A model generated the notes under the pieces. It had not been told where the DNA came from. It was given only the letters and a program-made list of their open reading frames with translations, and searched no databases. Positions 17,213-26,617 of a stretch of 49,566 bases of DNA are shown in pieces; position 1 is the first letter of the stretch; the number at the start of each line of letters is the position of its first letter. The position numbers and the translations under genes are program-made. The DNA is from Candidatus Gastranaerophilales bacterium (lineage in GTDB: Bacteria > Cyanobacteriota > Vampirovibrionia > Gastranaerophilales > Gastranaerophilaceae): contig JAEEHV010000093.1 of NCBI GenBank assembly GCA_016280955.1, positions 1 to 49,566 of the forward strand. The letters are read 5' to 3'.

Positions 17213-17737
17213 TTATTTTCCGCAAACATACCACCAGACAGGTGTTGTGTTAGATATTCCGCTTGCTGTTTGCCATTGGTTAAAAGTCATGCTGCCTGTA
17301 TTTTTGGATTCAATTCTTATTGCATATTGGTTAACAGTTCCCGTTGCAACAGCGGTGTAATTTGTATTTGCAAATGATTTTATAAATACCGGATTCCAGC
17401 TGTAGCCGCCTTGTTCAAGCCAAATTCTTGTTGTTTTTTCAGAATCGGAAAAATACTCCCGATACCAGGAAGTGCTGTTTGTATATGTTGTAACGTAAAG
17501 TCCGTTTAATGAAAAAACGGAATGTATTGAATTTTGGAGTGTGTTTAAACTTTCCTGAAAATTTTGCCCCAGATTGGTTACAGAAGAATTAATGCTCGCA
17601 ATATTAGAGTTTATGCTGGCAGTACTTGTGGAAATGTTTTCCGAAATGTTTGATATACGTTCATCAAGGTAGTCAAAATTATTGTTCATAACGGAAGAAG
17701 ATGCAAGCGAGCCGTATTCAATTCTTGTTAATGCCAT
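17213..17737 (-). CDS. Short tail fibre protein
   Basis: 174 aa. Residues 1-20 form an attachment segment. Residues 25-75 are an Asn/Ser heptad coiled coil. Residues 80-174 are a beta-rich tip containing SWYREY, GGYSWNPVFIKSF, NTNYTAVA and the ending SMTFNQWQ...WWYVCG. This tip resembles the C-terminal gp53-like receptor-binding domain found in many phage fibres. AAAGGAG precedes the ATG. Confidence 0.75.
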   Translation of the reverse strand: MALTRIEYGSLASSSVMNNNFDYLDERISNISENISTSTASINSNIASINSSVTNLGQNFQESLNTLQNSIHSVFSLNGLYVTTYTNSTSWYREYFSDSEKTTRIWLEQGGYSWNPVFIKSFANTNYTAVATGTVNQYAIRIESKNTGSMTFNQWQTASGISNTTPVWWYVCGK

Positions 17738-17742
17738 TTTAC

Positions 17743-17976
17743 TTAACTCCTTTCATTAATTAGGTCATAAATTTTATCAATCTTTTTGTTAATGTCTGAC
17801 AGTTGCTCCCGCATAATCACAAATTCGGATTTGGTAATATATACCTGTGAAACTTCTTTTAAAATTTCCCTGTGAGTTTGTTCAAGAATAGCCGGAGTAA
17901 CAAAAAGGTTGTACTGAAAAATGACCGCTATCCCAAGAATGAGAAGCGGTGCATATTTATGAAAAAAATTGTCCAT
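17743..17976 (-). CDS. Small membrane protein, holin or spanin candidate
   Basis: 77 aa with one N-terminal transmembrane helix (ILGIAVIFQYNLFVTPAIL, about residues 13-31) followed by a charged coiled coil (MREQLSDINKKIDKIYDLI). This layout fits phage lysis-accessory proteins or XhlA-like holin partners, though here the TM is at the N-terminus. It lies among tail genes, eleven bases after the ejection-type gene. AGGAGG precedes the ATG. Confidence 0.65.
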   Translation of the reverse strand: MDNFFHKYAPLLILGIAVIFQYNLFVTPAILEQTHREILKEVSQVYITKSEFVIMREQLSDINKKIDKIYDLINERS

Positions 17977-17985
17977 AAATTCCTC

Positions 17986-18585
17986 CTATAGTCCGCTGAT
18001 TTTTAAAGCACTGTTAACTGCTAACGGAATTAAAGTTTCCAGCAGATTGTTGCTTTGTTGTGATGTTGTGGATGCATTTCCTTTGCTTGTCTGGAGAGAC
18101 TGATTTTGCATTCCTGATAAATAGTTTGCCCCCTGCATATAATAAGAAAGCAGATTTGTCAGCATATCAGCGGTGTCTTTTTGAGAGTTTGCAAGTAAAT
18201 TATTTGCAAATTCTGCAATCGCTGAAATATTTTGATTAGAAAGATTATTGTATAAGTCTGATGCCTGTGAGCTTCTCAGCATGTTTCTTTTCGAAAGCGG
18301 GTTGATAACAGAATTTTCCAGATTGCTTCTTGTTTGTCTGTTCAAAGTGTCAGAAAATGCATTTAATTTTGCCTGATTTGTTGTTGAATTAAGGCTGGGA
18401 TTAAGGTATTGCTCTAACAGAGAGTCAATACTCCCGTTAACAAAATTGTAAACAGAATTAAGTGCCGAACCATCCTGAAATCCGGAGAGTGTTCCGGCAT
18501 TATTGGTTTTTGCCCATGCATAAGGATTCGAGGTTGTCGTATTTCCGTAAACCGTGTTTGTTGTTTTTTGAGATGTTTTTCCCAT
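17986..18585 (-). CDS. Virion ejection / internal protein candidate
   Basis: 199 aa, rich in Asn, Ser, Thr, Gln and Leu with a Gly/Ala-poor helical core. Such composition and the position right after the gp12-like tail gene are typical of podovirus DNA-ejection or internal proteins. No TM or enzyme motif is present. AGAAAGGAG precedes the ATG. The family is not certain. Confidence 0.6.
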   Translation of the reverse strand: MGKTSQKTTNTVYGNTTTSNPYAWAKTNNAGTLSGFQDGSALNSVYNFVNGSIDSLLEQYLNPSLNSTTNQAKLNAFSDTLNRQTRSNLENSVINPLSKRNMLRSSQASDLYNNLSNQNISAIAEFANNLLANSQKDTADMLTNLLSYYMQGANYLSGMQNQSLQTSKGNASTTSQQSNNLLETLIPLAVNSALKISGL

Positions 18586-18602
18586 TTTTACTCCTTTCTT
18601 TT

Positions 18603-20141
18603 TTACACCGCTTTAACTTTAATTCGTTCAAATTCAATGTTTTTAATGCAGAAATCATCTCCTGCGGCTTTTGTCAAAAACGATATTTGAATTGTTTTAA
18701 AAAACGATAGCGGTAAACGTTTTATGGAATTTATATCTTTGACCGCAAAATAAGTTTCATCCCAGTTTCCCGTATCAAAATATAAAGAATGTTTTTTCGA
18801 TTTAGCTTTGATTTTTTTTACTTTTGTACTCATGTCATCATAGTTTTTTGTATATTCCACATAAAAATTGTTTTGGAAATACATATCCAGAGTCAGTTTT
18901 GGATTAATATTAAATGTTTTTAACGAGTTTTCTCTGCCAAGATTAAACGGAGCGGCTTTATAAAATGCTTCAATAAACTCACCGTCAAAACTGTCACCGG
19001 AGTATTCTTCATAGATTTTTTTTGCTGCAGAGTACAAAACTCCGTTTATTGTGCATAAACAGTTAATTTTTTGAGATTTTCTTTTAACCCAGGTCTTTCT
19101 TATATAATCAAAGATAAGAATAACGGAATGAAGGTTGTCACCTCCGGGGATAAGAAACCAGACTTCATTTCTGTCTGAATTTACGACAGAGATTGTTTTG
19201 AGCTTATTTGTGTCCGATGGGGAAATTCCGCATAATTCTTCCTGAATGTCAAGACCGATGTTTTCTCCTAAAGTTTTATCACCGTTTACCACTTGCCTGA
19301 AGCAAAAAATTCCTTTTTTGGTATCGTCATAAAAATACAATTCTGTGCCGTGGAACACAAGAGCATTGTAGCCGGCACATCCGCCCGGTGATTCCATTGT
19401 TTTGGAAAAAATTCCGTCCTGTTCGGTAATAAGACAAGAAGAATCTTTGTGAAAAACGGCTAATGTTCCCAAATACGGGTAAATAGCGGTAATGTTTTTA
19501 ACAAACTCAATAAACCCTGCCGAGGTTGATAATTCGGAGTCTGAGGTTGAAAAATCATAAATATTTTCCTGAACGGAATACCAAAGAGTTTGATTGGAAA
19601 AAATCCAAAGCCTTCCTGCAAAACTCACTAACCCCAAACCTTTAATGCTTCTTCCTTCACTGTCAGTCGGATTCATAATTTCTATTTCGTCAAGTTCGGC
19701 ATTTTCATTGTAATGATTTAACTCAACAGATAATAAATCCTCTCCGTTAGAAAAAATAAATAAGTCAGACCACCCTTGAGAAATATCGCAGCCGCAGGCA
19801 TTTCCCGTAACCGTTAATCCGTCAGCCTTTTTCGTTAATGTTTTTGCAACAGGATTAAATAAATAAATTTTGCCCTCCAGACTATTTTCCGTGTATATAA
19901 AAATGTACGATTGTTGCTTTTGTACACTTTCAAAAATACCGATAACTTCTTCTCCTTGCGGAATCGTATCGAATATTGCAACATTACCTTTAACGGTTCT
20001 GATACCGACACCCTGATTTGCTCCGGTAGCAAACAATTCTACATTTTGTATATCCGAGGCAGTAATTTCAGCGGAAGAAAACACTCCGTTTGTTCGGTTT
20101 ATACCGGAAAAGTTGTTACAAATTAATGTTGTTTTTTGCAT
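18603..20141 (-). CDS. Tail tubular protein B-like (T7 gp12-type tail nozzle) protein
   Basis: 512 aa, with repeated beta-propeller-like blades through the first 380 residues: IGIFESVQKQQSYIFIYTE, GLGLVSFAGRLWIFSNQTLW, PYLGTLAVFHKDSSCLI, ALVFHGTELYFYDD and VILIFDYIRKTWVKRK. In T7, gp12 forms the short tail nozzle with gp11. AGAAAGGAG precedes the ATG. The gp11-like gene lies upstream, but here it is separated by three host-type genes, which is unusual. Confidence 0.75.
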   Translation of the reverse strand: MQKTTLICNNFSGINRTNGVFSSAEITASDIQNVELFATGANQGVGIRTVKGNVAIFDTIPQGEEVIGIFESVQKQQSYIFIYTENSLEGKIYLFNPVAKTLTKKADGLTVTGNACGCDISQGWSDLFIFSNGEDLLSVELNHYNENAELDEIEIMNPTDSEGRSIKGLGLVSFAGRLWIFSNQTLWYSVQENIYDFSTSDSELSTSAGFIEFVKNITAIYPYLGTLAVFHKDSSCLITEQDGIFSKTMESPGGCAGYNALVFHGTELYFYDDTKKGIFCFRQVVNGDKTLGENIGLDIQEELCGISPSDTNKLKTISVVNSDRNEVWFLIPGGDNLHSVILIFDYIRKTWVKRKSQKINCLCTINGVLYSAAKKIYEEYSGDSFDGEFIEAFYKAAPFNLGRENSLKTFNINPKLTLDMYFQNNFYVEYTKNYDDMSTKVKKIKAKSKKHSLYFDTGNWDETYFAVKDINSIKRLPLSFFKTIQISFLTKAAGDDFCIKNIEFERIKVKAV

Positions 20142-20350
20142 AACACTCCTTTCTTTTTTATCTATTTTCAGGCACTCAAAATGCCTACAGTGGTATATTT
20201 TGTAATGCTTTCAAATGTTTAGAAACATTACAAAAATCACCAAAAAATAAATTAAACTTTACAAAACTTAACAAAAGGCAACAAAAAAGGCAATTTTTTA
20301 AAAGTGAAATACTTTATATATATGTGAGCGATATATAGGAGATACAGCAG

Positions 20351-20638
20351 ATGTTATTAGAATCAAAAATATCAAAAGAAGAAATCGATTCAATAAATAC
20401 TTTTTTTGATTATTTTGATAAAGAAGTAACTCCTGTATCAGTTGAAGAAGCTCAAGAAGAAACAGCAGTATCCAAATACATCACATCACTTGCAAACAAC
20501 TGCTATGAAAAATCAGTTGAAGCAATCGCAAACACCAAAGTTGGCAATCGCTTGGTAAGAAAAAGAAATCTTCATCAGGTAATGAAAGAATCATTTTTCT
20601 ACGGAGCAAACAGATTTGGTAACAACTTTATCGCATAA
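20351..20638 (+). CDS. Hypothetical small acidic protein
   Basis: 95 aa. The N-terminal half is acidic (EVTPVSVEEAQEETAVS near 30-46). The C-terminal half is basic and helical (KVGNRLVRKRNLHQVMKESFFYG). No signal peptide or TM. TAGGAGAT precedes the ATG, and a TATA-rich promoter area is at 20315-20335. It is on the strand opposite to the phage genes and looks chromosomal. Function unknown. Confidence 0.65.
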   Translation: MLLESKISKEEIDSINTFFDYFDKEVTPVSVEEAQEETAVSKYITSLANNCYEKSVEAIANTKVGNRLVRKRNLHQVMKESFFYGANRFGNNFIA

Positions 20639-20971
20639 TCAGCGAATCAAAACAGACAGGAGACAACAGAATAGTATTATATGCAGTAAAAAACAGGAAG
20701 CTGTAATAATAACATACGAACAGAAACACAATACACACTCTCTTATATAATCTTACATCTTACTTACAAATTTAGCCCCATTAGGGTGCTGTTACGGAAA
20801 ACCCGTCACAGATTTACCCTCGGGGTTTTTCTTTGGGGGTAAATATATTTGGCTTGTAGTTGTGTTACAAGATTGTATGTGTTTTTTTTGTGTAGGCTTG
20901 AAGTGAGTATCAACGAACGGAATGCCGAAGTAATGCGGATACCTGCTAAAAATTAAAACCGGGATAATATA
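20639..20971. other. Intergenic region of 333 bases with one terminator
   Basis: No gene is seen. A terminator at 20798-20830 serves the preceding gene. Just after it comes GGGGGTAAATATATTTGG, almost the same string as at 141-160, so this sequence recurs downstream of terminators in the window. The remainder has no clear structure. Confidence 0.5.
20798..20830 (+). terminator. Intrinsic terminator
   Basis: AAAACCC pairs with GGGTTTT across a 17-base loop, ending in TTTTT. It follows the 20351 gene. Confidence 0.6.
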
Positions 20972-21721
20972 CTAATCAAACAGATATTTGTTTGTGTCTT
21001 CGTCCTTAACGTATATTAATCCGTTTGTATCAGCATAAAGCGGTATTAAAATAAAGTCATTCGGAATCTCTTCATTGGTTATAATTTTTACCGAGCAATC
21101 TCCGTTTTGAGAACAATTATTTTTTCCTTCAAAAATCCAAACGGCACCGCTCTCTTTTCTGAGTTTATTTCCGGTTCTGTCAATTGCTGAAACTCTTGGT
21201 TTGAAGCATATAGCCAATCCGGGAGAGGTAAGTCTGCATAGTTTTTGTTTTTCCTGAATATTTATAACAGCTTCTTTTAATTGTCCGACTTCAATTTTAG
21301 ATTGTAATTTATGCTGGAATTTTGAAGTTTCCTGGAATATTGACGGAATAATTACCGTAACTGCAAATATTATGAATATGAGTGCGCAAATTGCTCCTGC
21401 GGTAGCCCATTTTCTCTGAGTATTATGAAATGCATTAATATTATCAAAGGATTTATTCTGCCAAGCCCATTCATTTCCTTTAATACCAAACCAGATACAA
21501 AACAGGAATGCAATTATTGTACCTATAATCGGAATAATTGATATAACAATTACGACAAGTGTAATGTATGTTTTGTTAAATAATCCCCAAATCCAGCTTA
21601 ATAAAAAAGCTCCCCAGTTAAATTTCTTTGCAACTTCCGGCGGAACAAAAGCATTGCGTCCCTGTCCTGAAGTGTTTTCATAACTGTAACTGCTTATTTT
21701 GCTGGAATTATTAAAAGACAT
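20972..21721 (-). CDS. DUF2628-type membrane protein
   Basis: 249 aa. ATG 21721 follows GAGGTG. Segment KKFNWGAFLLSWIWGLFNKT near 30-50, the next hydrophobic stretch ending IWFGIKGNEWAWQNK, and FHNTQRKWATAG are typical of DUF2628 membrane proteins. A third TM near 110-130 is followed by a periplasmic-type domain with four cysteines (KLCRLTSPGLAIC, NNCSQNGDCSV), possibly disulfide-linked. Chromosomal in character. It sits inside the broken-up phage region on the same strand but is not a phage family. Confidence 0.75.
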   Translation of the reverse strand: MSFNNSSKISSYSYENTSGQGRNAFVPPEVAKKFNWGAFLLSWIWGLFNKTYITLVVIVISIIPIIGTIIAFLFCIWFGIKGNEWAWQNKSFDNINAFHNTQRKWATAGAICALIFIIFAVTVIIPSIFQETSKFQHKLQSKIEVGQLKEAVINIQEKQKLCRLTSPGLAICFKPRVSAIDRTGNKLRKESGAVWIFEGKNNCSQNGDCSVKIITNEEIPNDFILIPLYADTNGLIYVKDEDTNKYLFD

Positions 21722-21869
21722 AAACACCTCTCTTATATCAAAATTTATTTATAATTAAATCATACAATAATATGGTTAAAAAGAAAATACTAAATTTATA
21801 CGGTTGTTATTGCAACTCATTGACATACAAACGAGTAAATGATAGGATAATTTATCAGAGGGATAATGT

Positions 21870-22508
21870 ATGGATAATGAAGTTAAGTACAGTTCGGTAG
21901 AAGAGTTTATAAATGCGTTTACGCATTCTATTGGTGCTATGTTTGCAATATATGCAATAGTAATGCTTGCAGTAGCATCACATAATCCTGTGGAAGCATC
22001 TTCAACTGCAATTTTCGGTTCGGCGCTTTTTATTTTATTCCAGTCGTCGGCATTATATCACGCAATGGTAAATGAGACGGCAAAAAAAGTTTTCCGTAAA
22101 ATTGATCACAGTGCAATATTTATACTGATAGCAGGAACATATACTCCGATTCTTTTGCTGGTCGTACCATTTCCGCTCTCTGTTGCACTACTTGCAATGA
22201 CCTGGTATTTGGCAATTACCGGCATAGTTTATTCATGCCTAACCCTCAAATTCAAATACCTTTCAACCGGGTTATATCTGGTAATGGGTTGGCTTTCGCT
22301 GTTTTTGTTCTGGTCAATATGGAATAATGCAAGTCATTTGTCTGTCTGGTATTTACTTTTGGGCGGTTTATTATATTCCGTAGGATGTATTTTTTATCTT
22401 TCCAAAAAGAAGTATATGCATTCGGTATGGCACATGTTTGTATTAGCAGGTGCAATTTCGCATTACTTATCAATTATGGAAATATTAAAAGCCGTATCGT
22501 TAAAATAG
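21870..22508 (+). CDS. Hemolysin III (PAQR/YqfA) family membrane protein
   Basis: 212-aa seven-TM protein of the PAQR/hemolysin III superfamily, putative membrane hydrolases with a zinc site. Conserved elements are EEFINAFTHSIGA at the start, SSALYHAM near 60, DHSAIFILIAGTYTPILL near 77-94, and HSVWHMFVLAGAISHYLSI near the C-terminus. The three histidine-containing positions expected for zinc are present. Plus strand, host-type gene between two phage genes. Confidence 0.92.
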   Translation: MDNEVKYSSVEEFINAFTHSIGAMFAIYAIVMLAVASHNPVEASSTAIFGSALFILFQSSALYHAMVNETAKKVFRKIDHSAIFILIAGTYTPILLLVVPFPLSVALLAMTWYLAITGIVYSCLTLKFKYLSTGLYLVMGWLSLFLFWSIWNNASHLSVWYLLLGGLLYSVGCIFYLSKKKYMHSVWHMFVLAGAISHYLSIMEILKAVSLK

Positions 22509-22519
22509 TCGGACAGATT

Positions 22520-23179
22520 TTAGATTTTAATTGATTTTGCAGGCTCCACCCCCTTTGCATATTTTACCAGCTGATGATACGATATTTCCGATTGTTTTTT
22601 GTAAGCGGAGTAATTTTCATCACTTTCTGAAGATATAGAATTAAGCATGGTTCGTGAGATTACCGCATTTTTAAAGATTTCTTCAAGATAGTGCGGTACG
22701 GTTATAATGTCATCCACATTTGTGAGTGTAAAAATTTCATCTCCGTCTGAGTTTTCACCAATCGAAAGAGTTATATAATCAATTGTCAAAATAAATTTTT
22801 CATTCGGTGTCGGATAAAGAACCAGTTTGCTGCCTTTAATAAAGAATCCTTCCGGACAGCCTTGTTTTTCTGTCAACTGAATCGGATTTTTGATAAGTTT
22901 AATTAAGTTGTTGTTAATTTTAATACTGTAATTTTCTTCTTTATCTCTGATAATCAGTCCTTGCGGAATATCGTAGTATTTTATTTTCGGCATGGTAAAA
23001 AGAATATGGGTTCTTTCTCTGAACGGAAACGGGTATGAATAGAGAATTTCCGTAACCGCCTTATTTAATGCAATAACAAGAGGTTTTTCCATCTCGTCCG
23101 TGTTTGCTGCATCATTGTCATACATAGACCATTCTTGTGATGCGGCGGTGTTGTACAAATCTAAAAGTGTTAATGTCAT
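22520..23179 (-). CDS. Tail tubular protein A-like (T7 gp11-type) head-tail connector
   Basis: 219 aa. T7 gp11-like proteins form a ring between portal and tail nozzle. The N-terminal helical part has LNKAVTEILYSYPFPFRERTH near 38-58. The central beta part includes LYPTPNEKFILTIDYITLS near 120-140. The late segment DDIITVPHYLEEIFKNAVISR near 155-175 matches the usual 'I-x-V-P-x-x-L-E-E-x-x-x-x-A' of this family. AGAAAGGA precedes the ATG. It is isolated between hemolysin III and a hypothetical gene. Confidence 0.75.
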   Translation of the reverse strand: MTLTLLDLYNTAASQEWSMYDNDAANTDEMEKPLVIALNKAVTEILYSYPFPFRERTHILFTMPKIKYYDIPQGLIIRDKEENYSIKINNNLIKLIKNPIQLTEKQGCPEGFFIKGSKLVLYPTPNEKFILTIDYITLSIGENSDGDEIFTLTNVDDIITVPHYLEEIFKNAVISRTMLNSISSESDENYSAYKKQSEISYHQLVKYAKGVEPAKSIKI

Positions 23180-23244
23180 AAAGTTTTCCTTTCTTTTTTA
23201 ATATAAAATTCCTATTAAAGATTTTTTATAAAACAGATAAATAT

Positions 23245-23277
23245 GATAGGGGTGCTGCTTTCAGCAGCACCCCTATC
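23245..23277. terminator. Strong hairpin terminator between 23302 gene and gp11-like gene
   Basis: A 15-bp perfect stem, GATAGGGGTGCTGCT / AGCAGCACCCCTATC, around TTC. It lies after the 23302-24141 gene and separates it from the gp11-like gene downstream on the same strand, so the gp11-like gene needs its own promoter in 23180-23244 or readthrough. Confidence 0.75.
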
Positions 23278-23301
23278 AAAAATTTATTATTTAAATAAAT
23301 C

Positions 23302-24141
23302 CTATACCTTTACACCGCGGAGTTTATTAATATATTCATACATGTTTTGTAATAACTTGGAACCGGTATTTCTGTCAAATCCGTCATTATGATATGCTTG
23401 TGCACCATTAGTATTTGAAACATGCCCTTTTATACCGCTAACAGGTATATTTACTTCATCCGAAAGATAATACGGTGATTCATATGCGGGAGCAGCTTTT
23501 GGACTACCCATTCTTGGCCTATGAGTGGTTAAGGAATGTCCTCTGTATATACCATTCAAATCCGGTTTGTAGCCAAATTCTTTATTTTTAAAATCTTTGC
23601 AGAATGTGTCAGTTATCCTTTTCCCCTGCAGATTTAAACTGCCGGAATTGCATTCAAATGTAATAAAATCAGATTTGTCACCGTTTTTGGCAGACCTTGC
23701 GGTATATATAAATTCACCATCTACAACCTGACTTGTAGGTATATGATTAATATTATAACCGGGGGCATAAGCGGTAAATGATTCATAGCTGCCATCTGCG
23801 TGGTTTTTAATCATTCTTCTGTATCTTACATCCTGATTAAAGTATGCTCTTACGAAGGTGTCAGATGAACCGTCAGCACGTGCAACATCAGTGATATGAA
23901 CCTCTGAAGCCCTAGCTAAATGAGCTTTGTGAATAATAGATTCCGGTAAAACATTCATTGCAGAGTGTTCTTGAGTTGTTACCGTTTTTACAACCTTGCC
24001 GTTAGTGTCTACGGTAGTTAAAATTCTTTTGCAGTCACTCAGTGATTCAAAAACTTTTAATCCGTTGTTTTTTCCTGTGCCGATTAATTTGCCATACTGT
24101 CCGAAACTTTCAATCCCCATTCTTAATGCTTTTAATCCCAT
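23302..24141 (-). CDS. Hypothetical protein, MGLK-type N-terminus
   Basis: 279 aa, no recognised family. The opening MGLKALRMGIESFGQYGKL resembles that of the 8996-9898 protein. The middle is beta-rich (KVVKTVTTQEHSAM, then RYRRMIKNHADGSYESF and GEFIYTARS). The tail is Gly/Asn-rich, ending in a short helix. No signal peptide. It has its own terminator, and is more like the lineage-specific chromosomal proteins than a phage gene. Confidence 0.65.
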   Translation of the reverse strand: MGLKALRMGIESFGQYGKLIGTGKNNGLKVFESLSDCKRILTTVDTNGKVVKTVTTQEHSAMNVLPESIIHKAHLARASEVHITDVARADGSSDTFVRAYFNQDVRYRRMIKNHADGSYESFTAYAPGYNINHIPTSQVVDGEFIYTARSAKNGDKSDFITFECNSGSLNLQGKRITDTFCKDFKNKEFGYKPDLNGIYRGHSLTTHRPRMGSPKAAPAYESPYYLSDEVNIPVSGIKGHVSNTNGAQAYHNDGFDRNTGSKLLQNMYEYINKLRGVKV

Positions 24142-24482
24142 AATGATTCTCCTATAACTTCAGTAATACTTACTATTCCTCCATCCTCAGCTATAGAAAT
24201 CTTACATTTATATAAAGTTATTAACTTTTAAGAAATTGCGCAGCCTTGTAAAACTCAAATTTTATTTATATGGCTAAAACCGTATAATAACTGCTTTTTA
24301 GTTGACCAATGTTTCTAAAAACTTACATTTACAATATGTTACAATTTACGAAATTAATAATTTTGTGAAAAAATCAGCCCAAATTAAAATCTAAATTAAA
24401 AAGATGATGATGTACCAAAAAACAAATCGTATAATGCTGTTGTGGAATAAGAATTTAAATTACAAAGAAGGAGACGCAAACA
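24142..24482. other. Intergenic promoter region of 341 bases
   Basis: AT-rich, between two divergent genes. TATAAT occurs at 24283-24288 on the plus strand. No gene or stable hairpin is seen. An open frame extends upstream of the flotillin ATG to 24404 but has no ribosome site. Confidence 0.4.
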
Positions 24483-25942
24483 TGGACGTTTTATTATTTT
24501 ATTTAGCAGCAGGCACAGGTATTTTTACTTTACTGTTGGTGTTATATATTCTTAGTTTAAGACGAATTGTACCGACAAATGAAGTACACATCGTTCAAAG
24601 AACAAAAGACACCGTATCATACGGCAGGGACGGAACAGACGGAATGGGTAACACATATTATCATATTCCTGCCTGGGTTCCGAAATTTGGTGTTGTAGTA
24701 TCAAAACTTCCTACAACCGTTATAGATATAGATATTCCCAATTATCCGGCATACGACAAAGACCGTTTACCGTTTGTTGTAGATATAAAAGCATTTTTCA
24801 GAATTTCTGATTTCAATAAAGCAGCAACAAGAGTTTTTACAATAGTTGAGTTAAAAGATCAGTTAACATCAATAGTAAAGGGTGCCGCTCGTTCTATATT
24901 GGCAAAAGAAAATCTGGAATTAATTATGTCAGAGCGTAACAAATACGGTGATATGTTTACGGAATTAGTTTCGGCACAACTAAAAGAATGGGGTGTAACT
25001 GTAGTTAAAAACATAGAATTAATGGATATACGTGATGATGCCGGCTCTCAGGTAATCTCTAATATTATGGCTAAAAAAGAATCTGCTATTGAAATGGAAA
25101 AACGTGTAGAAGTTGCAAAAAATTTACAGGCTGCAAAAGAAGCTGAAATTTTGGCAAAACAGGAGATTGAAATAAAACAGCAGGATGCAGACAGAATGGT
25201 AGGTCTGAGACAAGCTCAGGTTCAGCAGGAGGTTGGTGTTGCCAACGAAAAACAAAAACAAATGGTTCAGGAACAGGCAAAAGTAACTGCTGAAAAAGAG
25301 ATGGAAGTAAAAAGAGTTCAGGAAGTTCAAAGTGCTGAAATTGAGAAACAGGCAGCAATTGTCCGCTCTAATCAGGATAAAGAAGTTATTACAATCAATG
25401 CAGAAGCTAATATTGTTAAAACAGAAGCTGATAAGAAAGTTGCAATATTAAATGCGGAAGCACAGAAGCAGCAGGTTGAATTAACTGCAGAAGCAACTAA
25501 AACACAAGTTGAGTTAAAAGCCGAAGCTGATTTGACAGCTGCAACAAATGATGCAAAAGGTATTGAAGCAAAAGGTAGAGCAAATGCAACTTCTCGTGAT
25601 TTGTTGGAGAAAGCTCAGGTTGCCGGTCAAATTGAATTGTTTAATAAAGTAAACAAGGATAAAGAATATCAGGAATTTCTGGTAAAACAAAGACAGGTTG
25701 AAGCAACCGAAAAAATTGGTGTAGAGCAAGCAAAGAACTTATCAGGTGCAGATATAAAGATCTTTGCTAATGCAGGGACTGTTGCAGACGGTGTATCAAG
25801 TGCCGGCAAAATATTAAACCCAAAAACAGGACTTGATGCAGGTTCTATGTTTGAAGCATTTGCAAGCACTCCGATTGGTTCTGAAATAACAAAAAAAGCA
25901 TTAGAAAAACTCGGCGGTAAAAAAGGAAATGAGGATAAATAA
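24483..25942 (+). CDS. Flotillin-like SPFH/Band 7 protein
   Basis: 486 aa, bacterial flotillin that organises membrane microdomains. ATG 24483 follows GAAGGAGAC. One N-terminal TM (about residues 3-23) leads into the SPFH domain (VPTNEVHIVQR near 30 through MDIRDDAGSQVISNIM near 185). Residues 195-395 are the long Ala/Glu/Gln coiled coil typical of flotillins, including many E-A and A-E repeats. The C-terminal part (AGTVADGVSSAGKILNPKTG) is the usual flexible tail. It overlaps the next gene by one base, so the two are coupled. Host gene on the strand opposite the phage genes. Confidence 0.92.
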
Positions 25943-26193
25943 TGTCAGCATTATCTGATTTGGAGCATCAATTGGGCTTACCGGCTTTTGATATATCTTT
26001 TTTTCAGGAAACAAAAATAGATACTTTTGGTGGAACAGAAACTTCTGTTCCGCCAAAGGTTTCCTCGTCCGAAAAAACAGCTAAAAAAGATAAGACAAAC
26101 AAAAAAAATAAAGATGAACAGCCGGTTTTTAGTGATATTATGTCTGAATCTCAAAACAGCAGAATTGACAGAATGCTTAAATACATACAGTAA
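25942..26193 (+). CDS. Small protein coupled to flotillin
   Basis: 83 aa. The start overlaps the flotillin stop (TAATG), so translation is probably coupled. The N-terminal part is hydrophobic-acidic, the middle is Lys-rich (KTAKKDKTNKKNKDEQP near 48-64), and the end forms a short helix. No TM. It may be a flotillin partner, inferred only from coupling. Its 3' end lies seven bases from that of the convergent 26200 gene. Confidence 0.65.
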   Translation: MSALSDLEHQLGLPAFDISFFQETKIDTFGGTETSVPPKVSSSEKTAKKDKTNKKNKDEQPVFSDIMSESQNSRIDRMLKYIQ

Positions 26194-26199
26194 GTATAT

Positions 26200-26433
26200 T
26201 TATACATGCATCTTTCTTTCTCGCTCCTGAGGGGTTGTGGTAATGGTGGTATCTGTTACCAGTTCTCTGATTGAGCCGTCTTTAAATTTTATCAGAGTTT
26301 TTTTATCTTTAACTTTTTTTCCGTTAATTTCAATTATCTTATATTCGTTTGGAAATTTTTCTTTAAGTTCTTTTGCATCTTTATCCGGAAGAAGAAATTC
26401 GTGTCCGGTTGCAAGGTATTTTATTTTGTACAT
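26200..26433 (-). CDS. Small phage-type protein of unknown function
   Basis: 77 aa. ATG 26433 is chosen because AAAGGA lies upstream. A beta-alpha-beta-beta layout is likely (MYKIKYLATGHEFLLP; DAKELKEKFPNEYKIIEI; KTLIKFKDGSIRELV). The ribosome site AGAAAGGA is the same as that of the structural phage genes, and the strand agrees, so I place it in the phage set. It is isolated between flotillin and the LysM gene. No family recognised. Confidence 0.6.
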   Translation of the reverse strand: MYKIKYLATGHEFLLPDKDAKELKEKFPNEYKIIEINGKKVKDKKTLIKFKDGSIRELVTDTTITTTPQERERKMHV

Positions 26434-26617
26434 ATTTTTCCTTTCTTTATAAATCAAAATTGTTGTAATATTAATTTTTGTAAAATCAAAAAAATGCTGA
26501 TATCAGAAGGCTTTGGCGATTTTTGTATTCTTTTTTAAAAAAATCATGTCAATTTTTAAACCTTAAAAAACTTTTTATTAATATAGGGGAATATTTAAAT
26601 AGGAAAGAGGATTATTT

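Noticed and set aside
20760..20840. Possible riboswitch upstream of a terminator
   Set aside because: The terminator follows, rather than precedes, a gene and no known aptamer core was recognised.
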